A stretch of 64,000 bases of DNA, taken from positions 310,001 to 374,000 of the forward strand of contig NZ_AP023033.1 in NCBI RefSeq assembly GCF_019670125.1. Direction: 5' to 3'. The DNA is from Agarivorans aestuarii (GTDB lineage: Bacteria > Pseudomonadota > Gammaproteobacteria > Enterobacterales > Celerinatantimonadaceae). This document shows, in pieces, positions 15,991 to 23,807 of this stretch (position 1 is the stretch's first letter; each line of letters opens with the position of its first letter). A model generated the notes under the pieces. The model saw only the letters and a program-made list of their open reading frames with translations. It was not told the origin of the DNA and did not search any database. A program made the position numbers and the translations under genes.

Positions 15991-15994
15991 TTAT

Positions 15995-16018
15995 AAGGCC
16001 AGCAAATTGCTGGCCTTT
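15995..16018. terminator. Bidirectional terminator
   Basis: AAGGCCAGC and GCTGGCCTT pair around AAATT (about 15995-16017), between convergent yceH and the HlyD gene. The T run after the stem is short. Confidence 0.7.
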
Positions 16019-16040
16019 ACCTAATAACTATCGTTAGGCT

Positions 16041-17183
16041 CTAGTGGAAGGGGAAGATGTAGTTCACCCAACCTTGCATTCGCAGCAATACCTTTCTAAT
16101 CATAGATACATGATGGAAGTGCTCGGTATAAATGGCGACTTGACCACTAATGCCCATGGGGAAGTCAAACTCATCAAAGCGCGGCTCAGGATCAATAATC
16201 ACTAAGCTGCGGCTATGAACAAAAAAGGCTTCGGCGCCGCGCAAACTGCCATTGGCTTGGAACTCACCTTCGGCAATGGTAGGCATTACCTGAACGACGG
16301 TACCTTTAAATACAATGCCTGGCTGGGCGGTAACAATAAACTCGGCTTCGTCTCCCTCTTTCAAACGTTTGATGGAGTTTTCCCAAAAGGCACCAACAAA
16401 AATGCTTTCTTCCTTAGGAATAAAGGTCATCACTGGACGCAATGGCATAGGAACGGCCACCATGCCTTTACGTAAACCTAATTGCGTAACGTAACCATCG
16501 GTAGGCGCATGCACCACGGTTTGCTCAAGGTCAAACAGGGCTTTATCTAACTGGCTTTGTAATCGTGCAACATTGGTATTCACCCCATTAATTTGCGAGT
16601 CGTAGGCTAGCTGAGCATTGGTTTGATTGGCTTGAGCAACTTGCAGTTGGGCTTCTGCTGCTAAATACGCTTGTTGGCGATTTTCTACTTCTAGCTCAGT
16701 AAAGGGGCTGTTTTTGCCACCCTTTTTACGCCCTTCGGCATAGCGTTGATAAGCTTTTTGGGTGCGATCTCGCTCGGCTTTCGCTGCGTTGGTGGTGGCT
16801 TGTGCGCTGGCGAGTTGCGCCAGTAATTGCGGCACTTGTTGTTGAGCGGCTGCTACTTCGGCTTCGCGCTGCTCTACCACTGCTTCAAACGGCTCGGGGT
16901 CGAGTTTGAATAATACATCGCCAGCCTTAATTAGCTGATTGGGTTTTACGGGTACTTCGATTACCTTGCCACGCACTAGCGGCATAATGGGGACTGAGGT
17001 ATACACCTGCCGAGCATTAGCGGTAAAGGGATGGTTGTAGTTCATCAGGATCATTAATACCCCAATGATTACAATGCCACCGAGCACGGCGGTAGGAACC
17101 GTCCATTTAGTCAGGGGAATATTAAAGATTTTGAATATCGCGATGCAGATCCCTGCGTAGGTGAGAATAAGCAATAAATCCAT
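16041..17183 (-). CDS. HlyD-family membrane fusion protein, YiaV-like
   Basis: 380 aa. Two hydrophobic segments lie in the first 50 residues, then the N-terminal half of the lipoyl motif (M-P-L-V-R-G-K-V-I-E-V-P-V). A long Ala/Gln-rich coiled-coil hairpin runs about 90-210, and the second lipoyl half (V-V-H-A-P-T-D-G-Y-V) near 225. It is a periplasmic adaptor anchored in the inner membrane. Its ATG overlaps the stop of the DUF3302 gene (TAATG), the same pairing as E. coli yiaW-yiaV. No ABC, MFS or outer-membrane channel gene is next to it, so the partner and substrate are unknown. Confidence 0.88.
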   Translation of the reverse strand: MDLLLILTYAGICIAIFKIFNIPLTKWTVPTAVLGGIVIIGVLMILMNYNHPFTANARQVYTSVPIMPLVRGKVIEVPVKPNQLIKAGDVLFKLDPEPFEAVVEQREAEVAAAQQQVPQLLAQLASAQATTNAAKAERDRTQKAYQRYAEGRKKGGKNSPFTELEVENRQQAYLAAEAQLQVAQANQTNAQLAYDSQINGVNTNVARLQSQLDKALFDLEQTVVHAPTDGYVTQLGLRKGMVAVPMPLRPVMTFIPKEESIFVGAFWENSIKRLKEGDEAEFIVTAQPGIVFKGTVVQVMPTIAEGEFQANGSLRGAEAFFVHSRSLVIIDPEPRFDEFDFPMGISGQVAIYTEHFHHVSMIRKVLLRMQGWVNYIFPFH

Positions 17184-17572
17184 TATTGATTCCCCTGTTG
17201 TTGCTCTAGCTGCTGAACATGTTTGCTAATAATCGCTACTTGGCGTTTTAGCTTAGTAATTTCTTCAATTAACTCTTCGTTCTGATCTTCCAGTTGTTGC
17301 TCTTTTTGTTCGAGCTCTTGTTCTTGCTGTTGCAACTGCTTAAAACCCCAACCTCGGTCTTCCCGGTATAAAGTGGCCCATATCCATAAAAAGGGCCAAA
17401 TAGCATGGAGGGTGAATAAACTTATCCAGCCCGCTACATGGATGGCATCTTGGTGAGGGTGATTACGATGTTTTGATATTTCGTAAGGAATATCGTGAAT
17501 GGCAATGATGCCGTAGAACAAGGTTAAGCCTACAAAGAAAAGTAGTCCTAAAGCGAAAAAATCCAAAAACAT
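17183..17572 (-). CDS. DUF3302 inner-membrane protein, YiaW-like
   Basis: 129 aa. Two transmembrane segments (residues about 3-23 and 46-67) frame the DUF3302 signature D-I-P-Y-E-I-S-K-H-R-N-H-P-H. A Glu/Gln-rich coiled coil follows (about 80-128). E. coli YiaW is shorter; the coiled-coil tail is the extra part here. It is translationally coupled to the HlyD-type gene by a one-base overlap, so the two probably form one complex in the inner membrane. Function unproven. Confidence 0.82.
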   Translation of the reverse strand: MFLDFFALGLLFFVGLTLFYGIIAIHDIPYEISKHRNHPHQDAIHVAGWISLFTLHAIWPFLWIWATLYREDRGWGFKQLQQQEQELEQKEQQLEDQNEELIEEITKLKRQVAIISKHVQQLEQQQGNQ

Positions 17573-17599
17573 GGTCCCTCCTTGGGATATTTTTGCGAT

Positions 17600-17687
17600 T
17601 AAGAGAATCTCTTATTCAGCTTAATTGATAATAGTCGATAAGGGTACTAAGTTGCTAAGCTTTTACTCAAGGAGTTGAGCAGCTTAG
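17600..17687. promoter_or_regulatory. Two nested palindromes in the yiaW / sialidase-like divergent region
   Basis: TAAGAGA-A-TCTCTTA (17600-17614) is a perfect odd palindrome. At 17655-17687, CTAAGCT and AGCTTAG enclose CTCAA-GGAG-TTGAG, a two-step hairpin. The second lies 60 bases before the sialidase-like start and could be an operator or a 5'-UTR structure. Confidence 0.35.
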
Positions 17688-17747
17688 TTTGCTAGTTAAA
17701 TCATTCGTTTATGCTGGCGTCGAATGTTGTTGAGGGGAAAACAGTTT

Positions 17748-18674
17748 ATGAAGTTATGCTCAGTAGAGCGGGTATGGGATGAAGGAGAGCATAACGCTTT
17801 TACTGATCTGTGCGAGTTTAAGCAAGCTCTATGGTTGTGCTTTCGTGAAGCTGAAGCACATGTGAGTGATGAAGGAGATATTCGCATTTTACGTCGCGCT
17901 GCAGATGACTCTCGCTTTGAGTCGGCAGCGTTAATGCACCTACCAGGTATTGATTTACGTGACCCCAAGTTAGTTGAAAGCCCAGACGGGCGGCTGCTAC
18001 TAACCTGCGCAGGGGTAAATCGCAGCAGCGAGAAGTTTGATTTACAAAGCTATATAGCATGGTCGGACGATGGTGAAAACTGGAGCGATTTAAGTGCCCA
18101 AGGCGATGCAGGCATGTGGTTATGGCGCAGCCGCTATTTAGCCGATAGCGCTTACGCTGTGGCTTACAACTACAGCTTAGATAAAGTAAATCTTTATCGA
18201 ATGGACCCGCAGGGTAACTATCAGCTGCACTTGGATCCTTTATTTAGCTTGCAACAAAATGGTTTGGCTTACCCCAATGAGCATGATTTGTGTTTAATGG
18301 ATGATGGCTCTGCATTGTGTTTATTACGTCGTGATAAAGATACCGGTACCGGGCAGCTGGGTTATGCCAAGCCACCTTATCTAGATTGGCAATGGCAAGA
18401 TTTACAACAGCAAATTGGCGGCCCAGCAATGATCAAACTTGATGATGGCCGTTTGCTCTGTGCTGTGCGTTTATATCAACCGGTGCGCACTAGCTTGTGT
18501 TGGTTAGATGCTGATAAGGCTCAGCTAAAAGAGTTTCAAGTATTGCCTTCCGATGGTGATACCAGTTATCCGGGATTGGTACAGCAGGGCAATAAGGTGT
18601 TTTGCAGCTATTACTCTAGCCATGAAGAGAAAACAGCCATTTACTTTGCCGAGTTAGATTTGAGCCAAGAGTGA
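17748..18674 (+). CDS. Sialidase/GH43-like beta-propeller protein, function unknown
   Basis: 308 aa from the ATG at 17748, which has GAGGGG ten bases upstream; a poorer ATG lies eight codons earlier. Repeated blades such as L-R-D-P-K-L-V-E-S-P-D-G-R-L-L-L-T, an Asp-box-like W-S-D-D-G-E-N-W, and P-A-M-I-K-L-D-D-G-R-L-L-C-A-V-R resemble the exo-sialidase or glycosidase propeller fold. No signal peptide is present, so it is probably cytosolic, which is odd for a sialidase. I cannot place the catalytic residues, and a non-sialidase glycan-processing role is equally possible. It stands alone, with a strong terminator behind it. Confidence 0.7.
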   Translation: MKLCSVERVWDEGEHNAFTDLCEFKQALWLCFREAEAHVSDEGDIRILRRAADDSRFESAALMHLPGIDLRDPKLVESPDGRLLLTCAGVNRSSEKFDLQSYIAWSDDGENWSDLSAQGDAGMWLWRSRYLADSAYAVAYNYSLDKVNLYRMDPQGNYQLHLDPLFSLQQNGLAYPNEHDLCLMDDGSALCLLRRDKDTGTGQLGYAKPPYLDWQWQDLQQQIGGPAMIKLDDGRLLCAVRLYQPVRTSLCWLDADKAQLKEFQVLPSDGDTSYPGLVQQGNKVFCSYYSSHEEKTAIYFAELDLSQE

Positions 18675-18703
18675 GTGCTTAGCTGTAAATTGCTTGAAAA
18701 GAT

Positions 18704-18728
18704 AAAGGCAGCCAAGGCTGCCTTTTTT
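18704..18728. terminator. Rho-independent terminator
   Basis: AAAGGCAGC and GCTGCCTTT pair around a short CAAG-type loop and run into TTTTTT. It lies between convergent genes; the clear T run favours the plus-strand gene. Confidence 0.8.
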
Positions 18729-18753
18729 GTGCATTACATATCCCGAGCTCAGG

Positions 18754-19758
18754 TTATTTAAATCTGTAACCAAAGCCAAGGGCTGCAATGCCACCTTTGC
18801 TATCGTAAAAGGTAATGTTGGAATCGGTATTGTTGTAACCACCCAGCAGGTTAAACATGGTGTTCTTCCAACCAAAGGGTTCGTTAAATACATAAATGCC
18901 AAATAGCGATATCTTGTCGTCTTTTTGAGTTTGCATATCAAACACGGGATTGCTACCGGAGTATTTGGTTTGACCATATTCCGTATTCAGTGTGAACACG
19001 TGCGGACCCGAGCGGTAAATGCTGGTTAAACGTAAAGTATATTGGTCGAAGTCGTTGGCGCTACCGTCGGCTTTGGCGGTGGTGTAAGCCACTGCTGGCG
19101 CTAAGAACCATTTACGGGATAAAGGCACAAAGGTTTCGGCAATTAATCGATGCAGGTTGGCATTTCTATCCAAGGCTTTCGCTTGAGCAGAATTTGCACC
19201 AAACAAAGCTACACCGCTCTGTTCGTTGTCTACAGTGCGATTGGCGTAAACATATTCCAGAGTTAACGGGCTGTCGGCAATGGATTCAAACCGTAAGCGG
19301 CCACCTTGATAATTCTCATCGGTCTTTTGCCGAGCACTGCCAACTAAGTATGGATCTGCCCAAGTGTCGTTAAGTAAAGGGAGCTCAGGAAAGTATGCCG
19401 CGGTTATTTTGCTGCGGTCACTAATTGCGCGGGTGTAACCCAGTTCGTATTGAAACTGTGCTCGACCTAAGTTTTCGCGGCTGTTACCCAAGAAGAACTG
19501 ATTCTTTAAGTCTTGAGTTGTGTAGTCTACCCGCAATAAGGGGTAAACAATTGCAGAGCTAGAGCTTTTGCCATTGTTATTTAGATCGTCGGTAATTTGG
19601 TTATCGTCATCAGTAGAAAACTGATTCTGGCCGCTTACATAACCTACGTTCAAGTTAATAGTGGCAGACCAGCCCGGCGCTTCTGCTAAAGGGCGGGCGT
19701 CGGCAGTGAAACTAAATAGCATACTGCAACAGAGTAGCGAACTTACTCGTTTAAACAT
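18754..19758 (-). CDS. Outer-membrane beta-barrel protein, DUF2860-like
   Basis: 334 aa. The signal peptide ends at T-A-D-A-R-P near residue 22. The mature chain consists of alternating aromatic beta-strands of outer-membrane type (Y-P-L-L-R-V-D-Y-T, N-Q-F-F-L-G-N-S, L-T-L-E-Y-V-Y-A-N) and ends in an aromatic strand, G-F-G-Y-R-F-K. It looks like the DUF2860 family known from Vibrio and relatives, a porin-like group of unknown specificity. The ATG is followed by a typical F-K-R leader. It is monocistronic. Its sialidase-like convergent neighbour gives no functional hint. Confidence 0.78.
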   Translation of the reverse strand: MFKRVSSLLCCSMLFSFTADARPLAEAPGWSATINLNVGYVSGQNQFSTDDDNQITDDLNNNGKSSSSAIVYPLLRVDYTTQDLKNQFFLGNSRENLGRAQFQYELGYTRAISDRSKITAAYFPELPLLNDTWADPYLVGSARQKTDENYQGGRLRFESIADSPLTLEYVYANRTVDNEQSGVALFGANSAQAKALDRNANLHRLIAETFVPLSRKWFLAPAVAYTTAKADGSANDFDQYTLRLTSIYRSGPHVFTLNTEYGQTKYSGSNPVFDMQTQKDDKISLFGIYVFNEPFGWKNTMFNLLGGYNNTDSNITFYDSKGGIAALGFGYRFK

Positions 19759-20096
19759 TAGTCACATCCTTGTATCAGGTAATCTGAGTTAAATCATTAG
19801 CTTGGATTACACTGTTTACGTTAAGAAAACTTAAATAGATCAATACATTTATAGCTTTACCTTAACTTAAGCTAGCCATTTTGTAAGCACAATTTTGTTG
19901 AATCTATTGCTTCGTCTAATACTCTCTACTCAGCAAGTTTGGGTGCTTAGCTAATAATCAGGAACGGTATCACTAGGGAGTAATAGCTTGGTTTTATTAG
20001 CTGTAAATGACTGGATTGTTATTAAAAAGCTTAGCTGCTTTAACTATAGAATAAACCTGCTTGGCTGGAAGTTTTTATAGTCGATTTAAAGGCAAA
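19759..20096. other. Intergenic region, no gene seen
   Basis: 340 AT-rich bases between the divergent-facing start of the DUF2860 gene and the end of pyrI. It must contain the DUF2860 promoter. TAGATCAA at 19835-19842 is only an FNR/CRP half-site. I find no small ORF with a believable ribosome site. Confidence 0.4.
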
Positions 20097-20124
20097 AAAA
20101 ACAGAGCGGCTAGCGCTCTGTTTT
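20097..20124 (-). terminator. pyrBI terminator
   Basis: ACAGAGCG and CGCTCTGT pair around GCTAG, extended by A and T on both arms; the A run at 20094-20101 is a T run on the pyrBI strand. It lies 16 bases after the pyrI stop. Confidence 0.8.
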
Positions 20125-20139
20125 GTTGAATAGCAGGGT

Positions 20140-20598
20140 TTAATCAAGCTCTGAGAATAGACCGCGATCAAAGGTCTTCTCGCAGTAGTGGCACTTTAGC
20201 TTGATCTCTTGCTGCTGGTGGCGCACATAAAAGTTACTGTCGATGGGCTCATTGTGGCTAATGCAGTTGCTATTGGGGCAAGCAAATACCGCTTTAATTT
20301 GCTCAGGCGTAGACACATGAAACTTACGCACTACTTCAAAATCTTCAATCACGTTGATAGTGGCATTTGGCGCAAACAAGGCTAGCTGATTAGCTTGGTT
20401 TTCATCAAAAGCGGTGTTCTCAACTTTAATTAAGTCTTTTTGCTGCTGATCGCCACTAGGTAAGTTAAGGCCTACTGTGATTCGCTCTTGCGCAGCCGAG
20501 AGTTGAAAGAACTTAAGAATTTTAATGCCTTGGCCAGCAGGAACGTGGTCAATTACGGTGCCATGCGCAATGGCTTCTACTTGCAGCTTCTTCTTCAT
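20140..20598 (-). CDS. pyrI: Aspartate carbamoyltransferase regulatory chain
   Basis: 152 aa. It binds the effectors ATP/CTP and docks to PyrB through a zinc domain. The allosteric domain occupies residues 1-100 ([12 protein letters not shown] near 9-20). The zinc site is C-P-N-S-N-C then C-H-Y-C-E-K near the end. Its ATG overlaps the pyrB TAA by one base (TAATG), as in enterobacterial pyrBI, so it should be made in step with PyrB in the 2x3 + 3x2 holoenzyme. Confidence 0.97.
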   Translation of the reverse strand: MKKKLQVEAIAHGTVIDHVPAGQGIKILKFFQLSAAQERITVGLNLPSGDQQQKDLIKVENTAFDENQANQLALFAPNATINVIEDFEVVRKFHVSTPEQIKAVFACPNSNCISHNEPIDSNFYVRHQQQEIKLKCHYCEKTFDRGLFSELD

Positions 20599-21530
20599 TA
20601 TTGCGCTCCAAATTCATTGGTCATGATTAATGCGAGTAGGGCTTGGCGAGCGTAGACCCCGTTTTCTGCTTGTTCGAAATAATAGGCATACGGTGTGATA
20701 TCTACATCGGTAGTAATTTCGTCTACCCGTGGCAATGGGTGCAAAATTTTCAGATTGTCTTTTACTTGCTCAAGCATGTTAGCGCGTAAAATGAAGCTAG
20801 ATTTGATGTGTTGATATTCGGTTTCGTCGAAGCGCTCTTTTTGTACTCGAGTCATGTAAAGAATATCGAGTTCATCAACCACTTCTTCTATGCTGTCGTG
20901 CAGGCTGTATGTGATTTCACGTTCATTCAACTCTTCGATAATGTAGTCGGGCATGGCCAGAGCTTTCGGTGCAATAAAGTAGAACTCGCAACCAAATAGT
21001 GACAAGGCTTGAGTGAGAGAGTGCACGGTGCGGCCATATTTTAAGTCGCCAACAAAGGCCACTTTTAAGCCCTCAAGTGAGCCTTGGGTTTCGTAGATGG
21101 TGAATAAGTCGAGCAAGGTTTGGGTAGGATGCTGGTTTGAGCCATCTCCGCCATTCACCACTGGCACGCTAGAGAATTCACTGGCTAGGCGAGCCGCACC
21201 TTCTTGTGGGTGGCGCATGAAAAAGGCGTCACTGTATGATGAAATCACTTTAACTGAATCAACTAGGGTTTCGCCTTTTTTACCCAGTGAGGTATTTCCT
21301 CCGTCGGCAAAACCTATCACGCTACCGCCTAAACGTTGTACGGCGGTTTCAAAAGACAAACGCGTACGGGTTGAGGCTTCAAAAAAACAGCTGGCGACAA
21401 CTTTGTTTTTTAATAATTCTGGACGGGGTTGTTGCTTGATGCTTTGGGCTGTGTCGACGATTAATTCAAGTTCCTGACGAGATAAATCAGGGATGGAGAT
21501 AATGTGCTTCTGATAAAGCGGGTTGTTCAT
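20598..21530 (-). CDS. pyrB: Aspartate carbamoyltransferase catalytic chain
   Basis: 310 aa. It catalyses the committed step of pyrimidine synthesis: carbamoyl phosphate plus aspartate to carbamoyl aspartate. Active-site motifs are present: [11 protein letters not shown] near residues 53-63, K-K-G-E-T-L (80s loop), H-P-T-Q-T-L-L-D near 135, and H-P-L-P-R-V-D-E near 265. Its length matches E. coli PyrB. It is first in the pyrBI operon. The leader is short and I see no pyrL-type attenuator, unlike E. coli. Confidence 0.97.
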   Translation of the reverse strand: MNNPLYQKHIISIPDLSRQELELIVDTAQSIKQQPRPELLKNKVVASCFFEASTRTRLSFETAVQRLGGSVIGFADGGNTSLGKKGETLVDSVKVISSYSDAFFMRHPQEGAARLASEFSSVPVVNGGDGSNQHPTQTLLDLFTIYETQGSLEGLKVAFVGDLKYGRTVHSLTQALSLFGCEFYFIAPKALAMPDYIIEELNEREITYSLHDSIEEVVDELDILYMTRVQKERFDETEYQHIKSSFILRANMLEQVKDNLKILHPLPRVDEITTDVDITPYAYYFEQAENGVYARQALLALIMTNEFGAQ

Positions 21531-21546
21531 GCTCGCAGATCCTAAT

Positions 21547-21573
21547 CCGATGTGAAATCGGAACAGAATTATA
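21547..21573 (-). promoter_or_regulatory. pyrB promoter -10 and leader hairpin
   Basis: On the minus strand a perfect TATAAT lies at 21568-21573; the -35 is poor. The leader then forms CCGAT-TTCAC-ATCGG (21547-21561), followed by AGGA and the pyrB ATG. The predicted leader is only about 30 nt, too short for a leader peptide plus terminator. Confidence 0.5.
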
Positions 21574-21642
21574 ACAGCGAGCAGGCTCAGTGAATATGAT
21601 CTTAATAAGGAATACTAAGATTATTTAGCCAAACAGGTCGAA

Positions 21643-22002
21643 TTAGGCGTATTGGCTGTTTTTTCGCTCGCGATAATCTTGGCAATCAATACAGTAGCGA
21701 GATTCTGGGCGAGCATTTAAACGGGCAACACTAATGTCTTCGCCACAACCTTCGCAAAAGCCATAATCTTGTTCTTCGATACGGCGTAGCGCGTCTTTAA
21801 TGCTTTTAACGTGCGCGATGTCGTGCTGGCGACGGTTCAGCTGCAGCTGTTGAGACTCTTCCTGGTTGGCGCGATCTACGTCATCACCAGAATCTTCTTT
21901 GTCTTTAAAGAGTTGAGCGTCTTGCTCGAGGCGTTGTTGAGTTTCGGTCAGTTGCTCGACGAGTTGCAGACGAATGGTCTCTATTTGTTGGTCGCTAATC
22001 AT
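21643..22002 (-). CDS. DksA/TraR-type C4 zinc-finger protein
   Basis: 119 aa. A long N-terminal helical part (residues 1-75, rich in Gln/Glu/Arg) is followed by a C4 zinc finger: C-E-G-C-G-E-D-I near 83-90 and C-I-D-C-Q near 104-108. The acidic D-D-V-D-R-A-N at the predicted coiled-coil tip resembles the DksA tip acidic motif. Such proteins enter the RNA polymerase secondary channel and modulate initiation, with or without ppGpp. It is shorter than E. coli DksA (151 aa), nearer to the YbiI/TraR-DksA paralogue class. It stands upstream of pyrBI on the same strand, about 110 bases away. Confidence 0.87.
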   Translation of the reverse strand: MISDQQIETIRLQLVEQLTETQQRLEQDAQLFKDKEDSGDDVDRANQEESQQLQLNRRQHDIAHVKSIKDALRRIEEQDYGFCEGCGEDISVARLNARPESRYCIDCQDYRERKNSQYA

Positions 22003-22306
22003 TGTTTTGAAAGTATTCCTTCCTATATGTGTTAAGCGTGACTTAGTCCTGTATGCACGCAGTTAACCCAAAAATTTAGTTAATCGTAGATTTTAGCGAG
22101 GAGTAAAGCCTTTTCAAAGCGCTTTTTTGGATATTTGTTAGCCAGCCAGCACTTGGGTTTAGATAAATTAACCGTTACTATCTCGCGGCGTGAGCTTAGG
22201 GCCTAAATCTTGTGGTTTTTGCCTGTGCAGACGCACTAACTACACTAAACTAACTATCAATAACCATTGTGTGATTAGCCATCACACCATTACGAGGATT
22301 GCATGA
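22003..22306. other. Divergent intergenic region, dksA-like / potF-like
   Basis: No coding sequence recognised. The right end carries a perfect palindrome GTGTGAT-tagcc-ATCACAC (22269-22287) just before the GAGG (22294-22297) of the binding-protein gene. It resembles a CRP box but the spacing is one base off. A three-codon ORF, ATG-AGT-GAA-TAA (22303-22314), overlaps the GTG start in another frame. Confidence 0.5.
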
Positions 22307-23404
22307 GTGAATAAACTAAACATGTTGCTGGTAAGCCTATTGGCCATTAATGCTGGCGGAGTAATTGCTCAAGAAGAGAAAGTACTAAATGTTTATAATT
22401 GGACTGATTATATTGCCGAAGACACTATCGCTGAGTTTGAAAAAGAAACCGGCATTAAAGTGGTTTACGACGTATTTGATTCCAATGAAGTATTAGAAGC
22501 CAAGTTACTGTCGGGTAGCACCGGTTTTGATATTGTTTCACCGTCGCACGACTTTTATGCTCGTCAAATCACCGCTGGGGTTTATCAACAACTAGACCGC
22601 AGCCAATTAAGTAATTGGGACAACTTAGATCCTAAATTGCTAGCTACCTTAGAAGCCTATGACCCAGGGAACCTTTACGGCATTCCTTATATGTGGGGAA
22701 CCACCGGTATTGGTTATAACGTAAATAAAGTAAAAGAAATCTTAGGTGAAGATGCCGAGTTAGACTCATGGTCGTTGGTGTTTGATCCAGAAATAGCTGC
22801 AAAATTAAGCCAGTGTGGAATTGCCTACTTAGACGCGCCCAGTGAAGTGGTAGCGTCAATGCTTAACTATATGGGCAAAGAGCCCAACAGCGCCAAATCT
22901 GCAGACTATAAGGGTGAAATTGAAAGCCTGATGAATCAGCTTCGCCCAAGCATTCGTTACTTTCATAGCTCGCAATACATTAACGATTTAGCCAGCGGTG
23001 ACATTTGTGTTGCTATAGGTTGGTCTGGCGATGTACTAATGGCAGGAGACCGCGCGGCAGAAGCTAATAATGGTGTAGAGCTTGAATACATTATTCCTAA
23101 AGAAGGCGCTGGCGTTTGGTTTGATATGTTTGCCATTCCTAAAGATGCCAAACACCCAGAAAATGCGCATGCCTTTATTAACTTTGTAATGCGCCCAGAA
23201 GTGATTGCTAAAGTGACCGATTATGTTTGGTATGCCAACCCAAACACTAAAGCCACTGCGCTGATCGACCCTGAGATTGCTGCACATGAAGGTATTTACC
23301 CTACAGAAGAAGCTTCAGAGAAGTTATTTGGCTTTGTCAGTATTCCACCAAAAGTTGAGCGTACTCGTACCCGGTTGTGGACCAAATTTAAATCGGGTCG
23401 TTAA
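22307..23404 (+). CDS. Polyamine-binding periplasmic protein, PotF/SpuD-like
   Basis: 365 aa with a signal peptide (G-G-V-I-A cleavage near residue 21). The sequence tracks PotF closely: V-Y-N-W-T-D-Y-I-A, V-V-Y-D-V-F-D-S-N-E-V-L-E, T-T-G-I-G-Y-N-V, R-Y-F-H-S-S-Q-Y-I-N-D-L, A-I-G-W-S-G-D-V, and T-R-T-R-L-W-T-K-F-K-S-G near the end. The aromatic and acidic polyamine-contact regions are conserved, so it should bind putrescine or a similar polyamine. The GTG start is chosen because GAGG is nine bases upstream and M6 is too far inside the signal peptide. No PotG/H/I transporter genes flank it; it may share a transporter encoded elsewhere or act as a sensor. Confidence 0.92.
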   Translation: MNKLNMLLVSLLAINAGGVIAQEEKVLNVYNWTDYIAEDTIAEFEKETGIKVVYDVFDSNEVLEAKLLSGSTGFDIVSPSHDFYARQITAGVYQQLDRSQLSNWDNLDPKLLATLEAYDPGNLYGIPYMWGTTGIGYNVNKVKEILGEDAELDSWSLVFDPEIAAKLSQCGIAYLDAPSEVVASMLNYMGKEPNSAKSADYKGEIESLMNQLRPSIRYFHSSQYINDLASGDICVAIGWSGDVLMAGDRAAEANNGVELEYIIPKEGAGVWFDMFAIPKDAKHPENAHAFINFVMRPEVIAKVTDYVWYANPNTKATALIDPEIAAHEGIYPTEEASEKLFGFVSIPPKVERTRTRLWTKFKSGR

Positions 23405-23426
23405 ACCTGCGATTTACTCCTTATCC

Positions 23427-23453
23427 AAAAACGCCATCTTAAGCTGGCGTTTT
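23427..23453 (+). terminator. Terminator of the polyamine-binding protein gene
   Basis: AAAACGCCA and TGGCGTTTT pair around TCTTAAGC, 22 bases after the stop, ending in TTTT. Confidence 0.8.
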
Positions 23454-23740
23454 GTCGGCTAATTTTACACCAACTCCAACCTTATTTATGTTCTGGATAT
23501 TAGAATATGACTAGAGGAAACTGCAGGCATACTAATTAGTGATTAATTTGTTATGAATAAAAGTCGGGTGAAATTTTAAAACGGTAGTAGATAATAAAAA
23601 CTACATAATTGGTATTTCGTGACTAGTGTGTCCATTTAATTTACTTTCTGAAAAAATAACAATTTTGTTACAAATGGGTAATTGCTCAAAAAGTATATAA
23701 AAAACAAAAGCTTAAAATTTTGTGACCAACTTATCATTTC

Positions 23741-23756
23741 TGGCTTGGTGATTGCT
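23741..23756 (+). promoter_or_regulatory. Sigma-54 promoter of the PEP-CTERM gene
   Basis: TGGCTTGGTGATTGCT matches TGGCACR-N4-TTGCW at every position except AC to TT; GG and GC are at the required 12-bp distance. The predicted start is near 23768, about 40 bases before the ATG at 23808. PEP-CTERM systems are known to be associated with the sigma-54-type regulator PrsR. Confidence 0.6.
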
Positions 23757-23807
23757 ACCAACATAACGTAGTTGTTGCTTTTCACTTTTTTGGTAAGGAA
23801 AACCCTA

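Noticed and set aside
22270-22286. TGTGA-N7-TCACA as a CRP box for the polyamine-binding gene
   Set aside because: The spacer is seven, not six; CRP does not tolerate this well. Kept only as a generic palindrome.
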